A DNA stretch of 46,857 bases from a bacterium (GTDB lineage: Bacteria > Chloroflexota > Dormibacteria > Aeolococcales > Aeolococcaceae): NCBI GenBank assembly GCA_021803465.1, contig JAJZLL010000021.1, forward strand, positions 1-46,857. Reading direction: 5' to 3'. The position numbers and the translations under genes are program-made. Positions 33,496 to 42,539 of this stretch are shown here, in pieces (positions within the stretch are counted from its first letter, which is position 1; each line of letters opens with the position of its first letter). The notes beneath the pieces are model-generated. The model was not told the origin of the DNA. It did not search any database and saw nothing but the letters and a program-made list of their open reading frames with translations.

Positions 33496-33904
33496 GGACT
33501 CCGTAGCAAGCGGCTGCCACAGCTGTTCCGAGTGCAGCTGTGCCGAGCACAGCGGAAAGCGTGCGGGATGGCTTCCGCTTATCTGAGGATTGGAGCAGTG
33601 CATGGGCAAGGGCTGTACCTCCGGAGAGGAGGACAAGGATGAGTTTCACATCAAGCAGATGTCCAATCCTGGAATGGAGGAGGTCGCTTACACCAAGGTG
33701 GAGAAAGAGCATGTTTCCCAGCCCTGTGAGGACAAGGATGGCAAATGCGCTCCATGCAAGCTTCTGGAAGCGGAGCCCCAGTGCATATGCACGTTCAGGC
33801 ATGTCATGGAGTGCTGGCATGAGGTAGGCGACTGTCGCCTGTCCGCCAATCCAGATGCATGCAGCAAGGATGTGGATGACGAGATTGAGCGCGAACCAGG
33901 ACAT
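33482..33904 (-). CDS. Four-TM CopD-like membrane protein
   Basis: 140 residues with four predicted membrane helices: NLVIHILAACIWIGGQATV, FQKLAWSAFAILVLTGLGNM, LDVKLILVLLSGGTALAHAL and LSAVLGTAALGTAVAAACYG. Histidines in NLVIHILA and FLHLGVSD, and the W/GG pattern, resemble the CopD/YcnJ C-terminal domain implicated in copper uptake or resistance. Related 4-TM families such as DUF2269 share this pattern, so copper is inference. A CsoR-like palindrome lies about 240 bases upstream. Confidence 0.65.
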   Translation of the reverse strand: MSWFALNLVIHILAACIWIGGQATVAYLMPALHDMPERAYALGLRFQKLAWSAFAILVLTGLGNMLFLHLGVSDLLHSRIGHLLDVKLILVLLSGGTALAHALLQSSDKRKPSRTLSAVLGTAALGTAVAAACYGVLIAT

Positions 33905-34138
33905 CCGTCACCTCCCGCAAAGATGCATTCACCGTGATTGTACGGGAGCAGTTGAGGGGCAAGCGAACGCAGTGGTCAGCGGAAGGGCCAGAACCTGGGA
34001 GCTTTCCACTGTCGGGGTTCAGGGGGTGGACACTGGCACCGCTCGCTCTTTGGAACACTGCCAAGCACCTGCTCGACATGCGCACCGCAGCCACTCCAGG
34101 TGGGACGTCCACATCGCGAACACGTTACTGCACGACAC

Positions 34139-34154
34139 ATACCCACTAGGGTAT
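34139..34154. promoter_or_regulatory. Palindrome resembling a CsoR-type operator
   Basis: ATACCC-ACTA-GGGTAT is a perfect 6-bp inverted repeat with a 4-base centre, the type of (A)TACCC-N4-GGGTA(T) pseudopalindrome bound by copper-sensing CsoR-family repressors. It lies upstream of the CopD-like gene, with a possible -35 TTGACC near 34168-34163. A simple hairpin ending the gene at 34169 is the alternative. Confidence 0.4.
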
Positions 34155-34168
34155 CAGATTGGGAACGG

Positions 34169-34777
34169 TCAACCGCCTGAGTACTTCGCGATCTCCCCGA
34201 TGAACCTGATGATTGCCTCCACGAAGAAGAACGGATTGAAGAACCGGAGAGGGGAGAAGCCAGCGTTCACTGCGAGAAAGGTCAGGATGAGGCCAGCAGT
34301 GACTGCAAGGCCAGCTCCCCATGCAAGGAAGAGTGGTGATGTGTAGGAAGGGTTTTCCATGGTGTGAATGACAGTGCCGTTCGGCTCATCGATCGTGATC
34401 ACCTGGTCATTCCAGGTCTCGACGCGGTCTGGTGTGGTGCTGAACTGGTTCAAGGCACTGAATGGATTTACTGAAAGGATGGTGACGTCAACTGGCGGAA
34501 GCGTGCAGGACGACGTGCAGCTTGCGGGATCGACGCCAGGCTTCCACAGATACACGCGTTCCGATTCCGTGAAGAGGCTGAAGAAGCTCGTGTTCGATGA
34601 ACTGATGAAATATCCATTGGCAAAGCTGAGACACGTTGTGGATGGCGAGATCTCTGAGGTGGGGCAGTAGGCAGCTGCAGCCAATGTCCGCTCATTGGAC
34701 AGCGCCAGCATTCCCTCCACTAGAAGCACGAGCCCAAAGCAGAAGAGCACAAGAAGGAATCCGAGAAACGCCTTCAT
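34169..34777 (-). CDS. Membrane protein of unknown function with extracytoplasmic loop
   Basis: 202 residues. An N-terminal helix (FLGFLLVLFCFGLVLLVEGML) and a C-terminal helix (LAWGAGLAVTAGLILTFLAV) bracket an outside domain of about 120 residues containing four cysteines (two in CTSSC) that may form disulfides. No motif is recognised. The phenylalanine-rich tail (FFNPFFFVEAIIRFI) may be an amphipathic membrane helix. It stands alone on the minus strand with the CopD-like gene downstream after 264 bases. Confidence 0.65.
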   Translation of the reverse strand: MKAFLGFLLVLFCFGLVLLVEGMLALSNERTLAAAAYCPTSEISPSTTCLSFANGYFISSSNTSFFSLFTESERVYLWKPGVDPASCTSSCTLPPVDVTILSVNPFSALNQFSTTPDRVETWNDQVITIDEPNGTVIHTMENPSYTSPLFLAWGAGLAVTAGLILTFLAVNAGFSPLRFFNPFFFVEAIIRFIGEIAKYSGG

Positions 34778-34828
34778 GGGAGAACTTCCCTGAACAGGAA
34801 GGACGGCATACGGGGCCCGCTTTTGCGC

Positions 34829-35206
34829 CTACGAAATTTCAACATTCCGTGGCGAGGGACCTGTCCTAAGCGCAGTCGCCTCAGTGCCGATGAGCGCAAG
34901 GAGTTTCCGGCAGCCACTTTTCACCATTGCATCCAGCACGGTCTGCATTCCTGCAAGGCGGGGCAGTGCGGACGTCTGCGTGAAGGTGAGCTCGAAGTCA
35001 GTTGTGTTGCCATTTGGCATGAGACAGACGACAGTTGTGCGGGTGATGCCACCTGATGATTCGCCATAGGTGAGGCGTGTGCGGCTGGCATTCCATACTG
35101 GACGTCGGGAAGAGTCGACAGCTGCGAAGAGTGCATCCGCACGGCTGCGGAGCTCATCCAAGGAAAGCGGCACAGTGCCGTGGACAGTGGACTTCTGTGC
35201 TTGCAT
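34829..35206 (-). CDS. Small protein of unknown function
   Basis: 125 residues, probably cytosolic. The N-terminal part (PLSLDELRSRADALFAAVDS) is helical, then a beta-sheet (RLTYGESSGGITRTTVVCLM; TDFELTFTQT) and a helix (RLAGMQTVLDAMVKSGCRKL) follow, so it may be a small alpha+beta domain. No family is recognised. GAGGGGGAT lies about 8 bases before the ATG at 35206. It is divergent from the phosphatase gene across 94 bases. Confidence 0.6.
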   Translation of the reverse strand: MQAQKSTVHGTVPLSLDELRSRADALFAAVDSSRRPVWNASRTRLTYGESSGGITRTTVVCLMPNGNTTDFELTFTQTSALPRLAGMQTVLDAMVKSGCRKLLALIGTEATALRTGPSPRNVEIS

Positions 35207-35300
35207 CGCTCATCCCCCTCAAAGCGCAGTATGTTGCACCAATTATATCCACAACAGGTTGGGACCAGATACCCGGGGTGTGGAGTACGCTACGAAAGGC

Positions 35301-35783
35301 ATGTACACCATCCACTTCATCTGCGTTGGCAACACTTTCCGTTCGCGGCTTGCGGAAGCATATCTCAGATCGAAGTCGCTTCCCGGTATTGTTGCCACAT
35401 CGAGCGGATTCCACGCCACACAGGACAGGATGGGTCCCATCACACCGTACGCGACAAGGCTTGCCAGACTCCACTCATTTGAGGAGCATCTCAAGCCCCA
35501 TTGGGACCAGCTTTCCCAGGAGCGCATTGATGCAGCGGACCTCCAGGTCATCATGTACCCTCCAATCCTCGAGCAGATTCAGGCAAGCTACCGCCTCAGC
35601 ACCCCCTATGAGGTGTGGGACATTCCCGATGTCGATGATGTGCGCCCTGGACAGCGCCTGACAACGGAGGAGATCGCAGACACCACGGACATCATCTTCG
35701 TGCGGCTTCGGGAACGGGTGGATGCACTTGCAGAGCAGGTTGAATCCCGGAAGAGTGGAAGCAAAGGAACAGGGCGGGGATGA
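35301..35783 (+). CDS. Low-molecular-weight protein tyrosine phosphatase-like protein
   Basis: 160 residues. The N-terminus carries the phosphatase loop FICVGNTFRSRLAEAYL, i.e. CxxxxxRS with the nucleophilic cysteine at about residue 8, typical of LMW-PTP and arsenate reductase. A partner acid is probably in VWDIPDVDD (about 112-120), close to the usual DP motif. The chain is normal in length. Start ATG at 35301 follows AAAGG; upstream frame would be unusual for this fold. The stop overlaps the start of the SDR gene (ATGA). Substrate unknown. Confidence 0.8.
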   Translation: MYTIHFICVGNTFRSRLAEAYLRSKSLPGIVATSSGFHATQDRMGPITPYATRLARLHSFEEHLKPHWDQLSQERIDAADLQVIMYPPILEQIQASYRLSTPYEVWDIPDVDDVRPGQRLTTEEIADTTDIIFVRLRERVDALAEQVESRKSGSKGTGRG

Positions 35784-36586
35784 CCACGTCTGCACGTCCC
35801 CTGGAAGGTGTGCGTGTCCTTGTCACGGGCGCATCGAGCGGCATTGGCAGAGCCATGGCGGATGCCCTACTTCAGGCAGGTGCCGAGGTGGCTGCGAGCG
35901 CACGCCCGGGAGAGAGGCTCACGGAAGCAGTGGCTCGATGGGAATCACTCGGTCTTGCCGTGAGGGCACTGCCGATGGATGTGCGTGATGAGAAGTCCGT
36001 CGAAAAGGCGTGTGTGGAACTCGCCAGCGTGTGGGACTCGCTCGACCTTCTCGTGAACAATGCTGGAATCGGAATGCGGACAGTGAATCCCAGGTTCATT
36101 GAGGAGCCAAAGCCGTTCTGGGAAGTTCCCCCTGACGGATTCCGTGATGTGCTCGCAGTGAACTGCACAGGATATTTCCTTGTGGCACGCACATTCTTTC
36201 CCCTCATTGCAGCGAAGACGCCAGGAAGGATTGTGAACATCACCATGAACCATGCGACCATGCGTCGAGCGGGGTTTGTGCCGTATGGTCCGTCACGAGC
36301 GGCAGCAGAGTCGCTCAGCAGGATCATGGAGGAGGATGCGAAATCGGCTGGCATCACAGTGAACATGCTCCTTCCCGGTGGTGCAACAAGCACTGGCATG
36401 ATTCCGGAGGAGATATCTCCTGCATTTGCCAGCGCCCTTCTTCCTCCCGACATCATGGGACCTCCCATCGTCTTTCTCGCATCGCCCGAAGCAGCAGGCA
36501 TCACGGGGGAGCGGATCACGGCAACGCAGTGGGAAGCATGGTGCAGTGAACATGGTGTGGCACCCCGGCCAGGAAGTGCTGGATGA
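35780..36586 (+). CDS. Short-chain dehydrogenase/reductase with altered catalytic residues
   Basis: 268 residues with a Rossmann fold. VLVTGASSGIGRAMA (TGxxxGIG) binds the nucleotide, DVRDEKSVEKA and NNAGIG are normal. The active-site serine position falls in IVNITMNHATM, and the YxxxK motif reads YGPSR, with Arg in place of Lys, so the catalytic triad is not standard. The family occasionally tolerates Arg but activity may differ or be lost. Translation is coupled to the phosphatase-like gene (ATGA). Confidence 0.85.
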   Translation: MTTSARPLEGVRVLVTGASSGIGRAMADALLQAGAEVAASARPGERLTEAVARWESLGLAVRALPMDVRDEKSVEKACVELASVWDSLDLLVNNAGIGMRTVNPRFIEEPKPFWEVPPDGFRDVLAVNCTGYFLVARTFFPLIAAKTPGRIVNITMNHATMRRAGFVPYGPSRAAAESLSRIMEEDAKSAGITVNMLLPGGATSTGMIPEEISPAFASALLPPDIMGPPIVFLASPEAAGITGERITATQWEAWCSEHGVAPRPGSAG

Positions 36587-36685
36587 TTCATCGACAGGGC
36601 TGCAGGTGAGCAGTACACTGTAAATGTAGAGTAAGTAACTACACATTATTGGTGTGTCGATCACAGCATAGGTGGGGTGTCCGCC

Positions 36686-37834
36686 ATGAAGATGTCCATC
36701 CGTCTTGCCAGGATCAACGGCATCGATGTAGGGGTGAACTGGAGCGTTCTTGTCATAGTCGTGCTGTTCGCGTGGGATTTCGCAACGTACGGCACTGGTG
36801 TTGCATCCCATCAGGCGACTGTCCTTGACTGGGTGGTGGGAGGTGTGGCGGCAGTTGTGCTCCTCCTTTCGCTTCTGGCGCATGAGCTTGCCCACGCGCT
36901 CGTTGCACTCCGGAGTGGAGTTGTTGTCCATTCCGTGACCCTCTTCATGTTTGGAGGCATGACGCAGCTTGAGGGAGAGGCGCACACACCAGGATCCGAT
37001 TTCCGCATTGCAGCTGTTGGCCCACTCACAAGCATTGTGCTTGGCGCTGCCTTCTTTGGGCTTTTCGTTCTTGGCGTGGTGTTCAAGGTGCCAACGCTCC
37101 TTTCGAGCGCCCTCGCTTGGCTCGCAGTGCTCAATGGCATGCTTGCTGTCTTCAACCTCATTCCTGCAGCGCCGCTCGATGGTGGACGCATTGTCCGCTC
37201 CCTCCTGTGGAAGCGCTGGAAAGACAAGGAGCGCGCATCTGTCGCATCATCCCGTGCTGGAAGGGCATTCGCAGCCCTCCTTGTGGGCCTTGGACTTGTC
37301 GAGGTGTTCTATGGTGCCATCAGTGGAGTGTGGCCCGTCCTCATTGGCATGTTCCTCTACTCCGCTGCGAGGGCTGAGGAGGGGTTTGCCACGCTCCAGC
37401 AGAACCTCCGCAATCTTGCAGTGGCGGATGTCATGACCCAGCATCCCCTTGCGGTTCCCGCGTCGACTTCCCTTGCCTCGCTCATTGCCCATGAACTCCG
37501 CGAATATTCTGGGGAATGCATTGTGAGCACAGGACGTGCTGGGCAGGCAGAGGCGATCTCGAACATTCGGGCTCTGGGAACAGTGCCACCTGGTGAGCGC
37601 GGAAATGTCACGCTTGGCATGGTGGCGACTCCCATTGCCCAACTTGGTCAGGCGCATGCGGGAGACCCAGCGAACACCATACCCGAGAAGATTGCTGCTC
37701 ATGGGGGAGGGCCGGTTGCCGTGTTCGATGATGCGGAGCAGCTTGTAGGTGTCGTCACGCTTGATGGCATTGAGCGCACCATCTCCCTTGCCGGAACTCC
37801 TCGGACAGTCTTTGGGAGCAGGGCAGGAAGATGA
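36686..37834 (+). CDS. Site-2 protease family M50 metalloprotease (Rip3-like)
   Basis: 382 residues. The zinc site is LLAHELAHALVA (HExxH, about 63-72) in the second membrane helix, and the third ligand is the aspartate in NLIPAAPLDGGRIV. About five or six membrane helices cover residues 15-215. The C-terminal 150 residues are likely CBS-like (VADVMTQHPLAVPASTSLAS; VAVFDDAEQLVGVVTLDGIE). The architecture fits Rip3/SpoIVFB-type intramembrane proteases. Start: ATG at 36686 behind AGGTGGGG, with GTG 36677 and ATG 36692 as alternatives. The upstream 99 bases are AT-rich with an imperfect TGTAG/CTACA repeat. Confidence 0.88.
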   Translation: MKMSIRLARINGIDVGVNWSVLVIVVLFAWDFATYGTGVASHQATVLDWVVGGVAAVVLLLSLLAHELAHALVALRSGVVVHSVTLFMFGGMTQLEGEAHTPGSDFRIAAVGPLTSIVLGAAFFGLFVLGVVFKVPTLLSSALAWLAVLNGMLAVFNLIPAAPLDGGRIVRSLLWKRWKDKERASVASSRAGRAFAALLVGLGLVEVFYGAISGVWPVLIGMFLYSAARAEEGFATLQQNLRNLAVADVMTQHPLAVPASTSLASLIAHELREYSGECIVSTGRAGQAEAISNIRALGTVPPGERGNVTLGMVATPIAQLGQAHAGDPANTIPEKIAAHGGGPVAVFDDAEQLVGVVTLDGIERTISLAGTPRTVFGSRAGR

Positions 37835-37870
37835 TGAGGATGGAGCTGGGGCAGTGGAGAAAGAACTCTC

Positions 37871-39973
37871 CTAGGCAGCAATGCCTGCTGCGCCATCAGC
37901 GCCGTCACGTCCCTTCTGCTGGCGCTGGCCAAGAGCGAGTCCGAGCTGCTTCGCAAAGTAGCCGAGGACATCGGCTGTCTCCTGGAAGTAGAGGCGGATG
38001 CTTCCTCCCTGGTGCCCCGCATCGGGCTCCCTGCGGAAGAGCACAGCGCCCTGTCCACTTGTCGCCCACTGCACTGCAGCAGTGAACTTCCTCGCATGGG
38101 CAGGATCCGTTCTCGCATCGTTGTCCCCTGTGGTCACAAGAAGCGACGGATATGCTGTTCCTTTCACCACGTGGTGGTAGGGAGAGTACTTTCGCAGCCA
38201 TTCAAACTCCGTCGGATTCGCAACGGTTCCATACTCGTCGTTCCATGTCCGTCCCATGCCAAATGACTCGTACCGGATCATGTCCGTAAGCGGAACTGCG
38301 CAGTGGACTGCACGGAACAGGTCAGGACGCTGTGTCATCGCAGCTGCGACAAGAAGTCCACCGTTGCTCCCACCCTCAATGCCAAGATGCGACTTCGAGG
38401 TGTACCCCTCCGAGATGAGATGTTCAGCTGCCGCAATGAAGTCGTCGAAGACATTCTGCTTGTTCTCTCGCATGCCAGCCCTGTGCCACTCTTCACCACG
38501 CTCATTCCCGCCACGGAGGTTCGCAATGGCGTAGACTCCACCCTTCGCGACCCATAACGCCTGTTTCGGACTGAACTGCGGCTGCATACCCCTGTTGAAC
38601 CCGCCGTATCCGTAGAGAATGGTTGGATTCTTTCCATTGAGCTGCACATCGCTCCTCGCGATGACGGTCATCGGTACCATCGTTCCATCCTTCGACCGGT
38701 ACTGGACCTGACGGACAGTCATCTGTGGGAGGTCACGCTTCTGTGCTGGAGACTTGAACATCGTGAGCTCATCCGTGAGTGCGTTGTACCGGTACACCGT
38801 TTGGGGTGTCACTGCATCCGTGTAGGAGAGAAGGACTGTGTCCCCCATGCGCGGAGCATTGCGGAAGGTGCTTGCTGTGCCAGCACCTGGCAGGGAGACC
38901 GTGTGGAGATACTTGCCCGTGGTCCTGTCATGGACAGTGAACTCGGAAATGCCATCCTTCTGCCACTCGGCAATGACTGTGTTCTTCGTGATCATGTAGT
39001 CCTCAAGAACAGCATCTTTCCGCTCAGGAATGAGGAGCTGCCAGTTGCTCCTCTGCGGGTGGTGGGGGTCCGCCACGTACATCGCTCCGCGCGGGGACCC
39101 ATCATTCGTCAGGATGTAGCAGCGGCCATCATCGGAAACGGCAGCGTGTGTTGCTGCATTGACGTGCTCCTGGAGGGCAACAGGAGGCCCACCGGAGAGT
39201 CGGTCGACAAGGTAGACATCGTTCCGTGGTTCCGTTCCCCGCTTTGCTGCGAGAACAAGCCAGTTTCCATCGGATGAGACCGAGGTGCTGTAGTACTCCG
39301 TCTTGTCTCGGCCCTGGCCAAAGACCATGGGGTCTGACGTGTGAGGTGTCCCCATGCGGTGGAAGAACAGCTTACGGTGGAACATCGACTCATGCGGTGG
39401 GAGAAAGGCGGGATCGAGACGCTGGCCGTAGTAGTAGCCGGAACTGTCGGGAAGCCAGCTGAAGGGACTGTACCTGACCCGCTCGATGGGTCCATCGACA
39501 CGTGCGCCTGTGGCAGTGTCAAGGATGTAGAGCGTTGTCTCCTCCGTGCCACCGCTTGCAAGCGTGTATGCGACATACCTGCCATCTGGAGAAGGGGTGT
39601 ACGACATGAGGGCGAGCTTCCCATCCGGCTGGATGGCGAGCGGATCAACAAGCGTGCGTGTGATGCGGTCAGGGCCAATGACATTGAGGTGGCTCTGTTC
39701 CTGTCCAGCGCGCCGTTCCGTATAGAACTGGTACTTGCCACGCACGAAGACAGTGCTTCGCTGATCGTGGTTGTACATGGCAGCAATCTCCTTCTGGAGC
39801 TGCTTTCTGCCAGGTGTCCCGGCAAGCGCGCGCTTTGTGAGCGCATCCTCGTCTGCAATCCACTGCTGCGTTTCCGGTGAGTTCCGGTCCTCGAGCCAGC
39901 GATAGGGATCCTCCACGGGAACGCCATGATACGTGTCAATCTGGTTCTCACGACGTGCAGCAGGATACTTCAT
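37871..39973 (-). CDS. Prolyl oligopeptidase family serine peptidase (S9A)
   Basis: 700 residues. The N-terminal region (KYPAARRENQIDTYHGVPV; EDPYRWLEDRNSPETQQW) is the S9A opening, a seven-bladed propeller follows to about residue 430, and the alpha/beta-hydrolase domain has the nucleophile in GGSNGGLLVAAAM (about 535), Asp in DNDARTDPAHA (about 618) and His in DAGHQGG (about 652). PTILYGYGGF and RGGNERGEEWH are also conserved. No signal peptide, so cytosolic. GGAGGAGAGG precedes the ATG at 39973; the longer open frame would add an atypical leader. Confidence 0.94.
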   Translation of the reverse strand: MKYPAARRENQIDTYHGVPVEDPYRWLEDRNSPETQQWIADEDALTKRALAGTPGRKQLQKEIAAMYNHDQRSTVFVRGKYQFYTERRAGQEQSHLNVIGPDRITRTLVDPLAIQPDGKLALMSYTPSPDGRYVAYTLASGGTEETTLYILDTATGARVDGPIERVRYSPFSWLPDSSGYYYGQRLDPAFLPPHESMFHRKLFFHRMGTPHTSDPMVFGQGRDKTEYYSTSVSSDGNWLVLAAKRGTEPRNDVYLVDRLSGGPPVALQEHVNAATHAAVSDDGRCYILTNDGSPRGAMYVADPHHPQRSNWQLLIPERKDAVLEDYMITKNTVIAEWQKDGISEFTVHDRTTGKYLHTVSLPGAGTASTFRNAPRMGDTVLLSYTDAVTPQTVYRYNALTDELTMFKSPAQKRDLPQMTVRQVQYRSKDGTMVPMTVIARSDVQLNGKNPTILYGYGGFNRGMQPQFSPKQALWVAKGGVYAIANLRGGNERGEEWHRAGMRENKQNVFDDFIAAAEHLISEGYTSKSHLGIEGGSNGGLLVAAAMTQRPDLFRAVHCAVPLTDMIRYESFGMGRTWNDEYGTVANPTEFEWLRKYSPYHHVVKGTAYPSLLVTTGDNDARTDPAHARKFTAAVQWATSGQGAVLFRREPDAGHQGGSIRLYFQETADVLGYFAKQLGLALGQRQQKGRDGADGAAGIAA

Positions 39974-40152
39974 GTCCCTCTCCTCCCAACAGTGATGGAT
40001 GTGAGTGTAGCACTGGAGCCGGGACACATCACGGACGGAACTTCCAGTCCGCTGACGGGCATGCAGCACACCATTGGGTGTGGACTGTCCGCAAGCAGGC
40101 CGTAGGCTCTGTATATGCGCTGCATTGCAGCACGGGAGGGCGGATAGGGGAT

Positions 40153-41961
40153 ATGCCAGGAAGTACACACCGTATGGGCTCCACAATCGCAGATGCTGCC
40201 CACATGGAGACCAAGGAGCTCCGTGCCATCCAGGTCGGCTTCGATAGGCTCATTGCGAAGATTCTTCCAGCAGTGGAGGCTGGGGAGTTCGGCATGGTCA
40301 TTGGCGATGACACCACAGGAAGGATTCCTGCACGGTTCATCCACTCGTTTATCAATTCGTGGAATGATGCCCACAATCTGCCGCGAATTCCGCTTGTCTT
40401 CATCCAGGGCACATCGTCAGGAGACCAGCTGCCAAAACTCAGGCATGCGCTGGACCAGCGTGCGCACCTGCTTGCGAAACGCCTTCCGGACACGCGTGCA
40501 CTGGTGGTCACTGAGGGCATATCGACTGGGGGGAGCATTGCGAGGCTCGGAGGTGAACTCACTGCCAGGGGAATCACGTTCGATGTCGCAGTGCTGGATG
40601 GAGAGAAGTTCACCCGCAATCCCGATGTGGACACGACACCCGCATCGCGTGCGGACATCGACGCGTTTGCTGCTCTCCTGAGGAGTGCACAGCATCCGGT
40701 CTCACTCCGCACCGAGGATCTGATCGGATTCTGGAATTCCCATGTGGAAGCAGACGTGAGGCCTGCTGATGTGGACCGCTTCAACGAGGCATTCACCACG
40801 GGAACGCTCACGGGCACAGTGTTGCACTCCATTCCGTGCCATCAGGTCCGCAGTTCGAAAGCCACAAGTGGCACCGTTCTGGCACAGCAGGTCGTGCTTG
40901 CGGCAAACAGCCAGCGATTCCCGAGCGATGCCATCGAATCCTTCATTGGCGTTTTGGCGACTCATGATCTTCCGGAACAGGTGTTCCAGTCAATGAAGAG
41001 GGAATGGTTCACCATCCTCACGACGGACAGGATCCTGATGGAACGGGGAATTCAGAAAGTCACACAGCAGGCGACACCCCGGGACCATACGGTCACGGTG
41101 AGCACGATAGACGCGGTTGGCTGGCCAACGGAAACGCGACTGTTCCGGGGGAAGATGAATGCTGGTCCCATCCGCAACCGTCCAGACCTTACAGGCCTCG
41201 CCCTTGAGAAGTTCTCCAGCAGGCCGCTGTACGAGAGCACGAAGGAAGACAGTGAACGGCAGCGCCAGGTGCGTGCGGATCTCCGCAGGTACGCGAAGTG
41301 GAGCTGTGAGCGTGCAGGCTTCACCAATGATGCCGTCCCGTCAATCCTTCCCCACCTGTCCTCTGTACTGCAGCAGCTTGAGCCTGCACTGCAGAAGGAG
41401 GAGTATGCCTTCATTCTTGGACAGAACACAGGGGGACGGCTCCCTGCGAAGTTGCTCGGGAAAGCCATCAACGCGTGGCGCAGCTCCCAGGGAAAGGCAC
41501 CGCTCCCCATCGTGTTCCTCGATGGCAACAGGATTCCCCATACGCCATATCAGATCGCTGCCGCAGAGCGTCTTGCGACCCATCTTCCTGCGCCCAGTGG
41601 GGGAAAACGGGCTCTCATCGTTGCGGATCCGTCGGATGCTGGCACATCGGTGCCGAGCATTGTCGAGCGGATGAATGACATCGGCTTCGCCAGTGATCTC
41701 GTGCATCTGCTTGGACTGTCTCAGGACAGGATAAAGGAGTATCTCAGTCAGGGGCTGCTCCGGCCAGAAACACGGGCATTCAGCTCAGCCCAGGGGATCG
41801 ACGACTGGTCATTCCAGAGTGTGTTCACCAGGACAGCAGGTGTGAGTTCCAGTGCGGGAGGCACAGCACGGGACCTGTCAGTACGCTCTGCTCAAGAAGC
41901 TTCCCTTCTTCAGAAGGATCTCGTCAAAGCAGCAGGTCTTCTGGCAAGGGAACTGGGCTAG
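40153..41961 (+). CDS. Duplicated PRTase-like protein of unknown function
   Basis: 603 residues in two similar halves. Each contains (EFGMVIGDDTTGRIPARF/EYAFILGQNTGGRLPAKL), (IPLVFIQG/LPIVFLDGNR) and a Rossmann-like ending: ALVVTEGISTGGSIARLGGE, the PRPP-loop pattern of type I phosphoribosyltransferases, in the first half, and ALIVADPSDAGTSVPSIVER, degenerate, in the second. The first half looks closer to a working site. No partner gene suggests a role. The ATG at 40153 has AGGGG close by and GGAGGGCGG further up; 40174 and 40204 are alternatives. Convergent to the VWA gene. Confidence 0.65.
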   Translation: MPGSTHRMGSTIADAAHMETKELRAIQVGFDRLIAKILPAVEAGEFGMVIGDDTTGRIPARFIHSFINSWNDAHNLPRIPLVFIQGTSSGDQLPKLRHALDQRAHLLAKRLPDTRALVVTEGISTGGSIARLGGELTARGITFDVAVLDGEKFTRNPDVDTTPASRADIDAFAALLRSAQHPVSLRTEDLIGFWNSHVEADVRPADVDRFNEAFTTGTLTGTVLHSIPCHQVRSSKATSGTVLAQQVVLAANSQRFPSDAIESFIGVLATHDLPEQVFQSMKREWFTILTTDRILMERGIQKVTQQATPRDHTVTVSTIDAVGWPTETRLFRGKMNAGPIRNRPDLTGLALEKFSSRPLYESTKEDSERQRQVRADLRRYAKWSCERAGFTNDAVPSILPHLSSVLQQLEPALQKEEYAFILGQNTGGRLPAKLLGKAINAWRSSQGKAPLPIVFLDGNRIPHTPYQIAAAERLATHLPAPSGGKRALIVADPSDAGTSVPSIVERMNDIGFASDLVHLLGLSQDRIKEYLSQGLLRPETRAFSSAQGIDDWSFQSVFTRTAGVSSSAGGTARDLSVRSAQEASLLQKDLVKAAGLLARELG

Positions 41962-42014
41962 GAGAAGGCTTTCACTTGCTGCCCTTGACGCAGCAGCGTG
42001 GCTCGGGCAGAGTG

Positions 42015-42539
42015 TCAGTCCAATCCCCGCGAGAGATCCTGAAGTGCAGGAAGATCGAGAACGAGGATGTCCTGCACATTGGTTGAGGCAGTGCAGGGGG
42101 GGAGTTTGTATACGTGGTTCGGGCCCATCTTTGCGATCGTAGGGCCATGACGGTCAATCAGGAGGATGGTTGTGGGCACGGGGAAGCGGGCTGGCCATCG
42201 TGCTGATTCACCATCTGAAATGAGCGCGAGGTGCGGTGGGCACCCTGTCCGCTTCCACGCATCCTCCGCGATTCTGGAGAAATCTGTTCCACCACCATAA
42301 TTCCGGCTACTCAGGATGCTGTACAGGATCTCGTCCCGGCTGCCTGATTTCTGCACCTGCGTGTCAGTGAGTGCGATGCCAGAGATGGCGGATGTGGGAA
42401 GGTCTGCTGTGGCCACCATGACCTGGTGGAGCTCCGACTGGGGGACGGAGCCGGACGTGTCGAGAATGATGCCAACTGAACTGACACCAGTACCCTGCAG
42501 CCATGCTGCAAATGTGGTGTGTGGGAATGTCGTTGGCAT
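42015..42539 (-). CDS. VWA-like (DUF2201 C-terminal type) protein
   Basis: 174 residues of a single von Willebrand A-like domain. The MIDAS motif is VGIILDTSGSV (DxSxS), followed by a conserved glycine-threonine GGGTDFSRIAED and the aspartate in LALISDGES. It matches the C-terminal half of DUF2201 proteins, normally joined to or followed by a metallopeptidase-like domain that is missing here. Probably a metal-dependent binding module acting on a partner protein. Next on the same strand after 168 bases is the DUF4239 gene upstream, with no link visible. Confidence 0.75.
   Translation of the reverse strand: MPTTFPHTTFAAWLQGTGVSSVGIILDTSGSVPQSELHQVMVATADLPTSAISGIALTDTQVQKSGSRDEILYSILSSRNYGGGTDFSRIAEDAWKRTGCPPHLALISDGESARWPARFPVPTTILLIDRHGPTIAKMGPNHVYKLPPCTASTNVQDILVLDLPALQDLSRGLD

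Noticed and set aside
33804-34112. Minus-strand frame of 102 residues between the CopD-like and membrane genes
   Set aside because: Overlaps the start of the CopD-like gene by about 100 bases, has no Shine-Dalgarno and an unlikely composition.
36587-36685. Imperfect TGTAG/CTACA repeat before the M50 protease
   Set aside because: Too short and imperfect to name as an operator; kept only as a note in the gene entry.
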